Source: Anaerolineales bacterium (GTDB lineage: Bacteria > Chloroflexota > Anaerolineae > Anaerolineales > E44-bin32). From it: DNA of 38,821 nucleotides. Location: assembly GCA_004376465.1 (NCBI GenBank), contig SOJU01000185.1:1-38821 (forward strand), given 5' to 3'. A program made the position numbers and the translations under genes. The notes under the pieces are model-generated. The model searched no databases and had not been told where the DNA came from. It was given only the letters and a program-made list of their open reading frames with translations. Shown here piece by piece: positions 9,377 through 16,306 of the stretch. Within the stretch, counting starts at the first letter, position 1. Each line of letters begins with the position of its first letter.

Positions 9377-9406
9377 GAGCCGGAGTTGTATGAACAACTC
9401 CGGCTC
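9377..9406. terminator. Perfect 13-bp hairpin between genes
   Basis: GAGCCGGAGTTGT pairs perfectly with ACAACTCCGGCTC around a 4-base loop. It lies downstream of the membrane protein gene ending at 9546 and upstream of the pseudogene. No long U-tract follows on either strand, so it may be a factor-assisted terminator or another palindromic repeat. An ATTATA at 9368-9373 (TATAAT on the minus strand) just beyond it could be the old -10 box of the pseudogene. Confidence 0.5.
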
Positions 9407-9431
9407 CCTGTGCTGCTAACTGCCTTTATGT

Positions 9432-9518
9432 GCGAAGTCCCCTATTCTATAGGGAGTGAAGATCCCCCGGACTTTGGGGGGCGAAGATCCCGGCGATTTT
9501 CATGGGCAGCGAGTGGTA
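9432..9518 (-). repeat. Three tandem GC hairpins with GCGAA linkers
   Basis: Three hairpins follow one another: CCCTAT-TCT-ATAGGG, then CCCCC-GGACTTT-GGGGG, then CCC-GGCGATTTTCAT-GGG. They are separated by near-identical linkers (GTGAAGATC and GCGAAGATC) and preceded by GCGAAG. Single units of the same design occur at 12465-12490, 13519-13545 and 15291-15320, always between genes. Confidence 0.65.
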
Positions 9519-9545
9519 GAAGGCTTGGCTATGAATTAGAAGAGC

Positions 9546-10130
9546 TCATGCCCAACCATAGGGTGTCTCACTCTTGTATGCCCTCCATGTGAACAGTCCA
9601 ATTGCGATGGCAAGAACTACGGACAGCCACAGAGGGAAGGGCAGCCAGACCTGCATACCCAACATAGCGCTCGTGAACGCGGCAAACATGCAGACCGACG
9701 CCATCTTTTTACGGCGAGCCCGGAGCGATCCAATCTGGGAGGCGCGCTCAGCGTCTATGGGGTTTCCTGCTTCAGCAAATAAGGCATCAATGCGTGGCTG
9801 CAGGCTGATATGAACGTACGATAAGAGTCCAGCCATAAGAAACAGAAGGAGGAATTTGAGACCCAACGCGGGATTCGTAACAAGCAAGCTAAAACTCTGA
9901 CCGCGCAGATTCATCAATAACAAGCCGGAGATCAAAACCGTTCCTTGAAACACGAAGCAGGGAATCGTACGATTCTTGACAATGTTCTCAACGTATGTAT
10001 CCGCTCGATCACCCAAAGGGGGACCAAGCCTCACGCGCTGGTTAACGGCTACCAGCGCAAAGAAAGGCCAGGCCATCAGCATCGCAGTGATGATGTGAAC
10101 TACTCTCAGGAATGATATCAACTCGGTCAT
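9546..10130 (-). CDS. DUF2269/CopD-like integral membrane protein
   Basis: This 194-residue protein begins MTELISFLRVVHIITAM, a first helix with the R-x-x-H pair common in DUF2269/CopD-like membrane proteins. About four or five further hydrophobic segments follow. The open frame starts at 10178. The ATG at 10128-10130 is better because GGAGGA lies six bases upstream and the first helix follows at once. No catalytic motif is seen and the role is unknown. The box CCGTTAGAT on its coding strand lies 55 bases upstream of this start, as expected if the gene were an integron-type cassette. Confidence 0.65.
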   Translation of the reverse strand: MTELISFLRVVHIITAMLMAWPFFALVAVNQRVRLGPPLGDRADTYVENIVKNRTIPCFVFQGTVLISGLLLMNLRGQSFSLLVTNPALGLKFLLLFLMAGLLSYVHISLQPRIDALFAEAGNPIDAERASQIGSLRARRKKMASVCMFAAFTSAMLGMQVWLPFPLWLSVVLAIAIGLFTWRAYKSETPYGWA

Positions 10131-10184
10131 TTTGCATCCTCCATTAGCGGACTTGTTAACTTGAAGATAGCTTTCCATCAGGCT

Positions 10185-10245
10185 ATCTAACGGTCTTGAT
10201 CTTTTCGAAACACGGTGGAGCAGCTGGATGGTCAGCTGCCCCGCC
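10185..10245 (-). repeat. attC-like box plus hairpin
   Basis: The plus strand shows ATCTAACGG (minus strand CCGTTAGAT, fitting the GTTRRRY core of integron attC sites) at 10185-10193. Next comes a strong hairpin: GGTGGAGCAGCTG (10214-10226) pairs with CAGCTGCCCCGCC (10233-10245), 12 of 13 positions including one G-U. I could not find the second attC core box, so this may be a half or decayed site. Confidence 0.35.
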
Positions 10246-10504
10246 AGAATCCTTGACTGCTTCTTATGAAAATCTCAAATCAGACCATCCCCTGGATTAC
10301 GCCCTACTTGAGACGCCGGTTTTCCCAAGACCCAGGTAGAGAAGGAGCAGCGAATGGCTAAGGTGGCATTTATGTTTAAATATCCGATTGGAATAACCAC
10401 CATACGAACATCAGTTATTCCAATTTGGTATATCTATGCGCAACAAAGTCCGCTTCAGAAAGATTGTTTTACGTCCATTAGAACCGCGATATGCAAAATT
10501 GCCT
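10246..10504. other. Gap with no recognised gene
   Basis: This stretch lies between the hairpin at 10214-10245 and the stop of the small ABM-like gene. It holds no credible gene on either strand and no clear promoter. A short inverted sequence (TTGGAATAACC...TTATTCCAA, about 10387-10426) is the only structure I see. Confidence 0.4.
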
Positions 10505-10789
10505 TTATTCGATATTGTAGAATTCACGACTCCCGGAGACTACCAATGGCTCCATTCGTGCAAACCAATCGCCGAAATCTGGGTGAGAGAGGATATCGGA
10601 CAGGCTCTTCTCCCAAGCTGAGAAATTTTCAATTTCCATTTCAGTAATCACGGTGAAGAACGAACCGCTGGCATCCGAAAGTATGCGCGTGTTGATCTGT
10701 TCCCCCCACGTTCTATAACCTTCTTTGAATAAAGTGACTAACTCGTTTCCTTTACCATATTTTGCCTGAAAAACATCACGTACCAACAT
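10505..10789 (-). CDS. Small ABM/NIPSNAP-like dimeric alpha-beta barrel protein
   Basis: This 94-residue protein reads MLVRDVFQAKYGKGNELVTLFKEG and later FFTVITEMEIENFSAWEKSL. This is the beta-alpha-beta-beta pattern of small dimeric alpha-beta barrel proteins (NIPSNAP/antibiotic biosynthesis monooxygenase-like fold). Such proteins are often stand-alone and of unknown substrate. The ATG has AGGAGG seven bases upstream, the best ribosome site in the area, and a TATAAT box lies at 10825-10830. The gene is therefore probably expressed from its own promoter. Assignment is by fold pattern only. Confidence 0.6.
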   Translation of the reverse strand: MLVRDVFQAKYGKGNELVTLFKEGYRTWGEQINTRILSDASGSFFTVITEMEIENFSAWEKSLSDILSHPDFGDWFARMEPLVVSGSREFYNIE

Positions 10790-10824
10790 TATGAAACCTC
10801 CTAAATGGATATAGATTGTCTTGT

Positions 10825-10830
10825 ATTATA
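10825..10830 (-). promoter_or_regulatory. -10 box of the ABM-like gene
   Basis: A perfect TATAAT lies about 36 bases upstream of the ATG, but the -35 region (around AACTTT, 17 bases further) is weak. It is the only promoter-like sequence before this gene. Confidence 0.5.
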
Positions 10831-11221
10831 ACCCAGTCAGATAGAGAAAGTTGCGAGGCAAAGTTACCCGCGGAGATGGAGGCTCAATGCTGCCTTCTAT
10901 GATGGCGCTGTTGTCAAGCCCCAATTTCAAATTCGATAGTACACCCTCTTGAGCTATTCCTTGCAACTGACCTTGCTGGCGGCTTCCTTTGGCGTCGGGC
11001 ACATTGTGCCTCGAACTACCTTCTATCCGTGCCGATCCTTTATTGGTCGGTCACCCAATGCCTTTTTCGCTTCAAGGCGATCCTGGAAGCTCTTTGTGAG
11101 CGCCCCATCTAACGGTCGGTTTCTCTCGGAAACCCGGCAGCACAGCGAGCTGCTCATACCCATCCTGGGCACCAGGGCACCAGACTTATCAGTTCTTTGA
11201 ATAGCCACCTCTCGCTTTTTC
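10831..11221. other. Downstream flank of the IS110 element
   Basis: This 390-base stretch has no credible gene. It holds an ATCTAACGG box at 11107-11115 followed by two small hairpins. IS110-family elements lack terminal inverted repeats and carry a structured guide (bridge/seeker) RNA in a non-coding end. In the IS1111 group that end is 3' of the transposase. Only about 70 bases lie between the transposase start and the attC-like site at 12442, so any guide RNA is more likely here. The element's ends cannot be fixed by eye. Confidence 0.45.
11107..11156 (-). repeat. attC-like half site
   Basis: ATCTAACGGTC (11107-11117) is identical to the start of the site at 10185. It is followed by hairpins GGTTTC...GAAACC (11118-11134) and GCAGC...GCTGC (about 11136-11153). 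No opposite GTTRRRY box was found before the transposase stop, so the site appears incomplete, possibly interrupted by the neighbouring IS110 element. Confidence 0.35.
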
Positions 11222-12373
11222 TCAGATCAATCTTGTTTTAAGGACTGCACCCTTAGGAATCTCACCTGTTTCAAGATATCGCCATAATTCGACAAGCAGT
11301 TTCCGCGCCAGCGCAACTATCCCGATCCGTCTCATCCGGCTGCTCCCATGGCCGAACCTCCGCTCGTACCACAGTGTCAGTTCGCTATCAGGCTGGTATC
11401 GCAGCCATCCCCAGGCAATTTCAACAGCCATACCACGTATGTGCCGGTTCCCAGCCTTGCTCATACCGCGTTCTCGAGATCTCGATCCGCTTTCGTGCGG
11501 TGTCGGTGTAAGTCCGGCCAGGGCTCCAACTTCCTTGCGGTTGCGGAACTTCCGCCAGGAGAAGAATTCCATCGTGTACAGCCAGGCGCTGTTCAGGCCA
11601 ATACCTTTCAGTTGCAACAATTGCCGCACCATATCCACACTTGGCTCTTCTGAGTGCCGGATCGCCTCTATGCGCTCCATCTCCAATTCCTTGATCTGTC
11701 TTCCCGCCAACTTCATCCGCTCATACTCTCGTCTTATCCTCATCTGCAACCCAGGTGGTAATGGCGATCCATCCCAGGTTCGGACTGCATCCAGCCGATC
11801 GAGGAAGTCATCCTTTATCGCCAATCTAATCCCTTGCCCAACCAGCAATCCCTTGATCCGGTTGCTGTGTCTTGTTCGGTCTTTCTTTGCAGCTGACAGC
11901 TCTCGATTCAGATGCCGCCGGTCTTCATCCTCCACACTCGGCACATGCACTACGCTCCACACTTTACGATCTCCGCTTCGGTATCGAATAAGCTGCGAGA
12001 GCAATTTCTCAACATCCATCCTGTCTGTCTTGGCTCGCCTTTGCCTCCGGTTGACTTCGATGCTCGATGAGTCGACAACCAGGTTCTCGATGCCTTCCTG
12101 GGTTAGATAGCGGTGAAGCCAGAATCCATCTCGCCCAGCTTCGTAGCAGCTCACAACCATCACCGATGCCGGCAGGTCGAAGCGCTTCTTCGCCCGTTGA
12201 ATCTCATCTCGGAGTGCAACCAGGTCACATGACCTGATGTTGCGTTCTCGAGGGCGTTGACCAACCCCGATGGTGAGTCCCAACTTCCAGTGCGCCTCGC
12301 TCAACTCAAATGCTAGATACAGAACTGGTTCGAATGCGCTATACTGTGAATTGCGGGTCGCTGCAGTATCCAT
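11222..12373 (-). CDS. IS110-family transposase
   Basis: This 383-residue protein has the two-part IS110 layout. The N-terminal RuvC-like DEDD domain includes VVSCYEAGRDGFWLHRYL and the KTDRMDVEKLLSQLIRY motif near residues 114-130. The C-terminal Transposase_20 domain includes LLQLKGIGLNSAW, LAGLTPTPHESG and the serine-containing SKAGNRHIRGMAVE segment. The first acidic position is Glu (FELSEAHWKL), as in a widespread IS110 subgroup. The frame is intact, so the element may be active. It lies between two ATCTAACGG boxes and points the same way as the genes around it. IS110 elements of the IS1111-attC group are known to insert into integron attC sites. Confidence 0.93.
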   Translation of the reverse strand: MDTAATRNSQYSAFEPVLYLAFELSEAHWKLGLTIGVGQRPRERNIRSCDLVALRDEIQRAKKRFDLPASVMVVSCYEAGRDGFWLHRYLTQEGIENLVVDSSSIEVNRRQRRAKTDRMDVEKLLSQLIRYRSGDRKVWSVVHVPSVEDEDRRHLNRELSAAKKDRTRHSNRIKGLLVGQGIRLAIKDDFLDRLDAVRTWDGSPLPPGLQMRIRREYERMKLAGRQIKELEMERIEAIRHSEEPSVDMVRQLLQLKGIGLNSAWLYTMEFFSWRKFRNRKEVGALAGLTPTPHESGSRSRERGMSKAGNRHIRGMAVEIAWGWLRYQPDSELTLWYERRFGHGSSRMRRIGIVALARKLLVELWRYLETGEIPKGAVLKTRLI

Positions 12374-12441
12374 TGCTCCCTCCTTTTGGAGTTTTTTGGA
12401 GCTTATACGCAGCGTCCCGTATTTTCAATTCCCCCCATAGC

Positions 12442-12514
12442 ATCTAACGGCCTTTTGCTGCACGGCCCCCAGATCTATTGGGGGCGAACGGGCAGGTGCA
12501 AGCAGGTGTTAAGC
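12442..12514 (-). repeat. Integron attC-like recombination site (best example)
   Basis: These 73 bases have the full attC plan. ATCTAAC (RYYYAAC) is at 12442-12448 and GTTAAGC (GTTRRRY) at 12508-12514. Imperfectly complementary arms (CCTTTTGCTGCAC against GTGCAAGCAGG) flank a central perfect 7-bp hairpin, GCCCCCA-GATCTAT-TGGGGGC (12465-12485). On the coding strand the site begins nine bases after the stop codon of the hydrolase gene, as in gene cassettes. Length and symmetry are within the normal attC range. Confidence 0.6.
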
Positions 12515-12522
12515 AGCACTGC

Positions 12523-13437
12523 TTACTCATTAATTTGCAGTAGATACACATCGAAAAAACTCACCACTCGCTCCTCGTACATCTCTGGGTACATACTATA
12601 CAATCCAACATGATTCACGCCAGCTTCTGTCCACAAACAACGAGGATCTCCAGCCGCATCAAATAATTTTTGTGCTGAATCCACTGGTATCACACTATCC
12701 TCTTCACCCTGAATGATCATGATGGGTCGAGGACTTATCGCTTTTATCCGATCAACTGGGCGCAACATCTCTATTTTTACGCCTGATTCCATTTCTGCAA
12801 AGAACCGAATGAATGGTAAAAATATCTCGTTTGTAACCACCCATTTCAGCCCATCTTCCAACGTCGCAAAGGCGCTATCTATCACAACAACCTCAATCTC
12901 ATCCCGATGTGAGGCAGTTTCAAGAACTGCAACTCCTCCCATTGACCCACCCCAGGCTCCGATATTCTCTACGTTAGCTTGCTGCAATCCGTAATCCAAA
13001 GCAGCCTCCACATCTGATGCTTCATAATAGCCTAGTGTGCTAAGTTCCCCACCGCTTTCACCATGCGCTCGGAAATCCCAAGCGAGTACTCCATAACCAT
13101 TTTGTGCAAACATCGCGTATAGCATTGGAGACCGTATATCCGAATGACCATGGGCAACCAGGATTAAAGCCCCATTCTCTGAAGGTGTGTACCAAGCCGC
13201 TAACTCAATCCCATCACTGGTAACCAAGCGCACATTCTCAAACGCAATCCCAAATTGTTCTGGCGTGTCGTCTTCCAATCGTTGTTGTCGCTGAGGATGC
13301 AGGTAGCCTTTCGTGCTGTTGTAAGATGTTAACGCGATAACAAAAACAATGGCCATACCTGACACAATCAGGATAAAGACCATTATGTTGAACCAATAGC
13401 GTTTATCTTTCATTTCCGTTCGGTCTTTTCTTACCAT
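12523..13437 (-). CDS. Membrane-anchored alpha/beta hydrolase
   Basis: This 304-residue protein has an N-terminal signal anchor (IMVFILIVSGMAIVFVIAL) and then an alpha/beta-hydrolase domain. The oxyanion region is VAHGHSD, the nucleophile elbow is GAWGGSMGG, the acid is in GEEDSVIPVD, and the His is in GVNHVG. It resembles the YfhR/Bem46-type hydrolases of the cell envelope. The open frame begins at 13512 but crosses the attC-like box at 13446-13452, so the true start is downstream. ATG codons at 13437 (AAGG 12 bases upstream) and 13413 are both possible; I give the longer. The stop lies nine bases before an attC-like site. Confidence 0.8.
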   Translation of the reverse strand: MVRKDRTEMKDKRYWFNIMVFILIVSGMAIVFVIALTSYNSTKGYLHPQRQQRLEDDTPEQFGIAFENVRLVTSDGIELAAWYTPSENGALILVAHGHSDIRSPMLYAMFAQNGYGVLAWDFRAHGESGGELSTLGYYEASDVEAALDYGLQQANVENIGAWGGSMGGVAVLETASHRDEIEVVVIDSAFATLEDGLKWVVTNEIFLPFIRFFAEMESGVKIEMLRPVDRIKAISPRPIMIIQGEEDSVIPVDSAQKLFDAAGDPRCLWTEAGVNHVGLYSMYPEMYEERVVSFFDVYLLQINE

Positions 13438-13445
13438 AGCATGCT

Positions 13446-13545
13446 GCCTTACGGCTTTGAGCTCATCTGCCCTCGAACGAAGTGGAGTACGGTGCATAGC
13501 GCAGTGGAGCAAACGAGGATCCCAGCGATTTTCTGGGATAGCGAA
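13446..13545 (-). repeat. attC-like variant box plus hairpin
   Basis: GCCTTACGGCTTTGAGC at 13446-13462 is nearly identical to the box at 14595. It resembles RYYYAAC with one change. A segment AGCAAACG near 13508-13515 can pair with CGGCTTTG(AG)CT of the box. The hairpin ATCCCAG-CGATTTT-CTGGGAT (13519-13539), followed by AGCGAA, ends the unit. The whole structure fills the gap between two same-strand genes. Confidence 0.4.
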
Positions 13546-13562
13546 GTTGGCCCACTCCTAAA

Positions 13563-14570
13563 TTATTCTGCGTTGGTTGCACGCAAGACACACCATTCCA
13601 TTTCAGTAGGTGCTACTGGAAGACCATCAGCTCTTGCCCCCTCGAGTAACTTACTCGCGGGTGTGGGCAAGGCTTCAGCCACACAGGTGTTTTCCACCTT
13701 TACACTCCAACCGGCGGAAATAAAATGCTCAATTGCAGACAATCTATATAACAAAGGATCAAGGCCGGCATCCACTATCACTTTCTTGTTGGGTTCATCG
13801 TCAACCGGGAAAAATTGAGAGATCGCTAACATGGTTCCGCAAACAATTCGGTTCAGTTCATGCAATAGCCGTCCGGGGTTTTGAATGTTTGGAAGACCAA
13901 GGTTGGTAGTCATAGTCTTGATCGAGCCATCTCTAAACGGGGTCAGACGAGCATCAAAAGCCAACAGGCTAACATGTTGTTCTATACCTAAAAACTCAAA
14001 GAGCTTTATATCCCGGCGCAAGACATTGAGACTAAAATCAGAGGCCACCACAGATTTCTTCAACTGCTCTATTATCTTCTCTACCAAGTAGCATCGGCCA
14101 GAAGCCAGATCAACAACAGGACCGTCCAATGTTGATAGCGCGTCGAGCGTATATTTAATCTGGCTATCCCAACAATTTGTATACGCTGATGTGTAGAGGT
14201 TTTGGTTCGAAAGAACCTCCGCCTCCCGAGACCCGGTGAAATCTCCACGCTCTTCCAGCACAAGAGCTCGGAAGTGCTGATCCGTTGGCGAAAGATCGTC
14301 GATTGGTGTGTCCATCAATTGGCGTTCAATATCCGGATGATCTTGAAGATAGATGGTGAGCTGACTCTCAACCTGCTCCCACAGGTCATTTCTAGGCAAA
14401 TATGGCGTGAGAAATATGCCAATACCATCGCGAATGGGATAGACCGCATTGCAGCCCACGCATCGAGCCTCTGCCTTTTCGATATGGTCATTGAATTGCT
14501 CATCAATTTGCCAATCTAATGATTGATGGCATACAGGGCATTCAAGCATGTCAATTAGGAATTTATCCAT
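13563..14570 (-). CDS. SAM-dependent methyltransferase with N-terminal zinc-binding domain
   Basis: This 335-residue protein begins with a Trm112-like zinc-binding domain: ECPVC (Cys11, Cys14) and RCVGC (Cys37, Cys40), with the YPIRDGIGIFL strand typical of Trm112/UPF0434 proteins. A class I methyltransferase domain follows. Motif I, VVDLASGRCYL, is loose compared with the usual DxGxGxG, and VVASDFS is the acidic strand-2 motif. Proteins of this design are common stand-alone methyltransferases with unknown substrates. The ATG has AAAGGA about six bases upstream. It lies between two variant GCCTTACGG boxes, each close to a gene boundary. Confidence 0.72.
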   Translation of the reverse strand: MDKFLIDMLECPVCHQSLDWQIDEQFNDHIEKAEARCVGCNAVYPIRDGIGIFLTPYLPRNDLWEQVESQLTIYLQDHPDIERQLMDTPIDDLSPTDQHFRALVLEERGDFTGSREAEVLSNQNLYTSAYTNCWDSQIKYTLDALSTLDGPVVDLASGRCYLVEKIIEQLKKSVVASDFSLNVLRRDIKLFEFLGIEQHVSLLAFDARLTPFRDGSIKTMTTNLGLPNIQNPGRLLHELNRIVCGTMLAISQFFPVDDEPNKKVIVDAGLDPLLYRLSAIEHFISAGWSVKVENTCVAEALPTPASKLLEGARADGLPVAPTEMEWCVLRATNAE

Positions 14571-14594
14571 AGATATTCCTTTTGTAATAGAGCA

Positions 14595-14670
14595 GCCTTA
14601 CGGCTTTAAGCTGAGCGAAGCCCTGCGGAGCATCCAGCAGTGGCGAAGCGCAGCGGAGAGGGGTTGCGGG
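14595..14670 (-). repeat. attC-like variant box plus GCGAAGC hairpins
   Basis: GCCTTACGGCTTTAAGC (14595-14611) matches the box at 13446 in 16 of 17 positions. It is followed by CTGAGCGAAGCCC and later GGCGAAGCGCAGC, which can form a GC-rich stem. The unit fills the gap between the flavodoxin stop and the methyltransferase start. The opposite core box (CCGCAACC on the coding strand) is only a poor match to RYYYAAC. Confidence 0.35.
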
Positions 14671-14681
14671 TATGCGAATGG

Positions 14682-15248
14682 CTAGGCGGTCAAGCGTCTG
14701 AACTCCAACAATACAGTATCAGCAAACTCTTTCGCTCTTTGAATGTCCTCCTCGTCTGGATGTTTGGCCACTTCATCTTTGTATTGGTTCCACTCATCTT
14801 CATCTGTCAGGATAACACGATGAACAAAATCCGCAATTTCGGGTGTGGGAGACCCGCGGCAATGGAAGTATCCTAAGAAATCGAGGTTCTTCTCTTGACT
14901 TACTTGATTAAACGACTTTATACATTTCCCAGCCCATTGATCGTACAGCTCTCGCTCTCGATTTCCACCCTCGCCTGTAAACGTTGAGTGGGTGACAAAT
15001 CCTGCCATTTTGTATGGAGGAGAGTGAGGAATACCTTCCAAAAATTGTTTTACCGGCTGAGCTAAATCCGCATCATGGCAAGCAGAGCCCATGAATATTA
15101 TGCTGTAATCTTCCAGAATGCCCGGAGTGATACCTTCAATTTTCTCTATGTGGACCTCATGCCCATGAGTCAATAACTCTTCATAAATTCCCGTAGCGAC
15201 CTTTTCTGTGTTCTTGGTTTGTGTGAAGTATACGATTAGGATTTTCAC
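14682..15248 (-). CDS. Flavodoxin-like protein
   Basis: This 188-residue protein starts VKILIVYFTQTKNTEKVA, the flavodoxin beta-1 strand with the FMN-phosphate loop TQTKNT at about residues 9-14. IIFMGSACHDADL (50s loop) and FVTHSTFTGEGG follow. Flavodoxins carry electrons between redox enzymes; this FMN-loop type also includes flavodoxin-like quinone or thiol-linked proteins. The open frame extends to 15365 but that part covers the hairpin at 15291-15320. The GTG at 15246-15248 has GGAG eight bases upstream and gives the canonical N-terminus, so I chose it. Confidence 0.82.
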   Translation of the reverse strand: MKILIVYFTQTKNTEKVATGIYEELLTHGHEVHIEKIEGITPGILEDYSIIFMGSACHDADLAQPVKQFLEGIPHSPPYKMAGFVTHSTFTGEGGNRERELYDQWAGKCIKSFNQVSQEKNLDFLGYFHCRGSPTPEIADFVHRVILTDEDEWNQYKDEVAKHPDEEDIQRAKEFADTVLLEFRRLTA

Positions 15249-15636
15249 GCGCGTGACTCCTTTAGTGCAGAATGCGGTTTGTAGGGGACGAACATCCCAG
15301 CGTTTTTCTGGAGCCGCGAACGGTTCATATAGTCTTCTTATGACTCGCTGGACTGAGAATTCCAAGGTTCAAATAGAGCTTCAAATTAGAAGTACTCGCA
15401 ACTTCATGGACAATTACAAGTTGCACTAACTGCACCCCAAGTACCACCCGCTGCTTCACAAGATACCTGATCCATGCCCGATGAACAAACCGGCACGGAC
15501 CTTCAGGATAAAGTACACCTCTCCACTTCAACGGGCGCAAACTGATTTCAGCTTAAAGGACAGCTCCCTAGAACTGGGGTGAAACTTCGTGTTGGCTAAA
15601 TAGTTTTGGTGAAATGAGAAGAGCCGGGTGTGGAAT
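15249..15636. other. Gap with hairpin and no recognised gene
   Basis: This 390-base gap holds a hairpin unit at 15291-15320 (CCAG-CGTTTTT-CTGG, then GCCGCGAACGG) like those elsewhere in the block. The remainder is mostly AT-richer sequence. A minus-strand frame at 15325-15540 gives a peptide that I cannot place in any family, so it may be a gene remnant or chance. Confidence 0.45.
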
Positions 15637-16227
15637 TTATCCCCCGCGCAGGACGGATATGACCGTACCGAACAGACCGACAACGAGCAAACCCATGATG
15701 GCCAGGATGGGTGGAAACCCACCGGGAAGATCCGCCTGGGTCTCATCGAAGGTTGGCTGCACAACGGGCTCGGCCGGCGTGAACGTCGGCAGCCGTGTGG
15801 GCGGCGCACCGCCAATATTGAACTGGGCGGCCAAGGTTGGATCGATCGTCGCCGTGACGCGTGGCGTCGGCGTCGGCGGCGGCTCGATGATCGGCAGCAA
15901 GCGTTGATCGGTATCTAAAACGACAAACGGAGCGTATACCCAGGCGAGATTCCCGGGGACGCCCGGATAGAAGATCTGAATCCATTCCGATCCTGGTGAT
16001 CTACCCAGCGCAGGCGCACGCTGACCGGCAATCAACACGCCGACTTTATCGTAGTCGGTGCTGGGTCCGGTGCGAACGTTAACCTGCTCGGGGACGAGGA
16101 TCATGGGGCCTTCTGGCGTTCCGGTCACGGTTGGTTCCTGGGCGTACGGCGATGCAGCCGCGCCTGACGTTAAACTCAACAAGAGCAGTGTAGAACCGAT
16201 AACCATAAGCCACGCAAAAAACTTCAA
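15637..16227 (-). CDS. Exported SH3-domain protein with C-terminal membrane helix
   Basis: This 196-residue protein has a signal peptide (KFFAWLMVIGSTLLLLSLTSGAAAS), a bacterial SH3 domain at about residues 44-104 (VNVRTGPSTDYDKVGVL...WVYAPFV), a Pro/Thr-rich linker (PPPTPTP) and one C-terminal helix (ILAIMGLLVVGLFGTVISV). SH3b domains usually bind peptidoglycan or other envelope ligands, so this is probably a surface protein held in the membrane. The open frame reaches 16392, but the promoter -10 box is at 16265-16270. The TTG at 16225-16227, with GGGAG seven bases upstream, gives a perfect signal peptide and is taken as the start. It is transcribed away from the zinc-ribbon gene. Confidence 0.78.
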   Translation of the reverse strand: MKFFAWLMVIGSTLLLLSLTSGAAASPYAQEPTVTGTPEGPMILVPEQVNVRTGPSTDYDKVGVLIAGQRAPALGRSPGSEWIQIFYPGVPGNLAWVYAPFVVLDTDQRLLPIIEPPPTPTPRVTATIDPTLAAQFNIGGAPPTRLPTFTPAEPVVQPTFDETQADLPGGFPPILAIMGLLVVGLFGTVISVLRGG

Positions 16228-16264
16228 TCGAGGTCTCCCTACTTTACAGGTCGAATGCCGGCGG

Positions 16265-16270
16265 ATTATA
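16265..16270 (-). promoter_or_regulatory. -10 box of the SH3-domain gene
   Basis: A perfect TATAAT on the minus strand places the transcription start near 16258, about 30 bases before the TTG start chosen for the SH3 gene. The -35 region has no strong match. The box lies in the divergent spacer shared with the zinc-ribbon gene. Confidence 0.6.
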
Positions 16271-16306
16271 CTACACACACGAAAAGCCTTACGAAGGAAC
16301 CCTTTC

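Larger units (their letters stand above)
11107..12441 (-). mobile_element. IS110-family insertion sequence (limits approximate)
   Basis: The transposase gene and its flanks lie between two nearly identical attC-like boxes at 11107 and 12442. No terminal inverted repeats are expected in this family and none was found. The limits given are simply the flanking boxes, so the true ends may lie inside or outside them. Confidence 0.5.

Noticed and set aside
9432-9518. Possible CRISPR array in the tandem hairpins
   Set aside because: Only three units with variable hairpins, no constant repeats with unique spacers, and no cas genes nearby.
15325-15540. 71-codon minus-strand frame between the flavodoxin and SH3 genes
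   Set aside because: No recognised family, no ribosome site, and composition does not look like a coding region.
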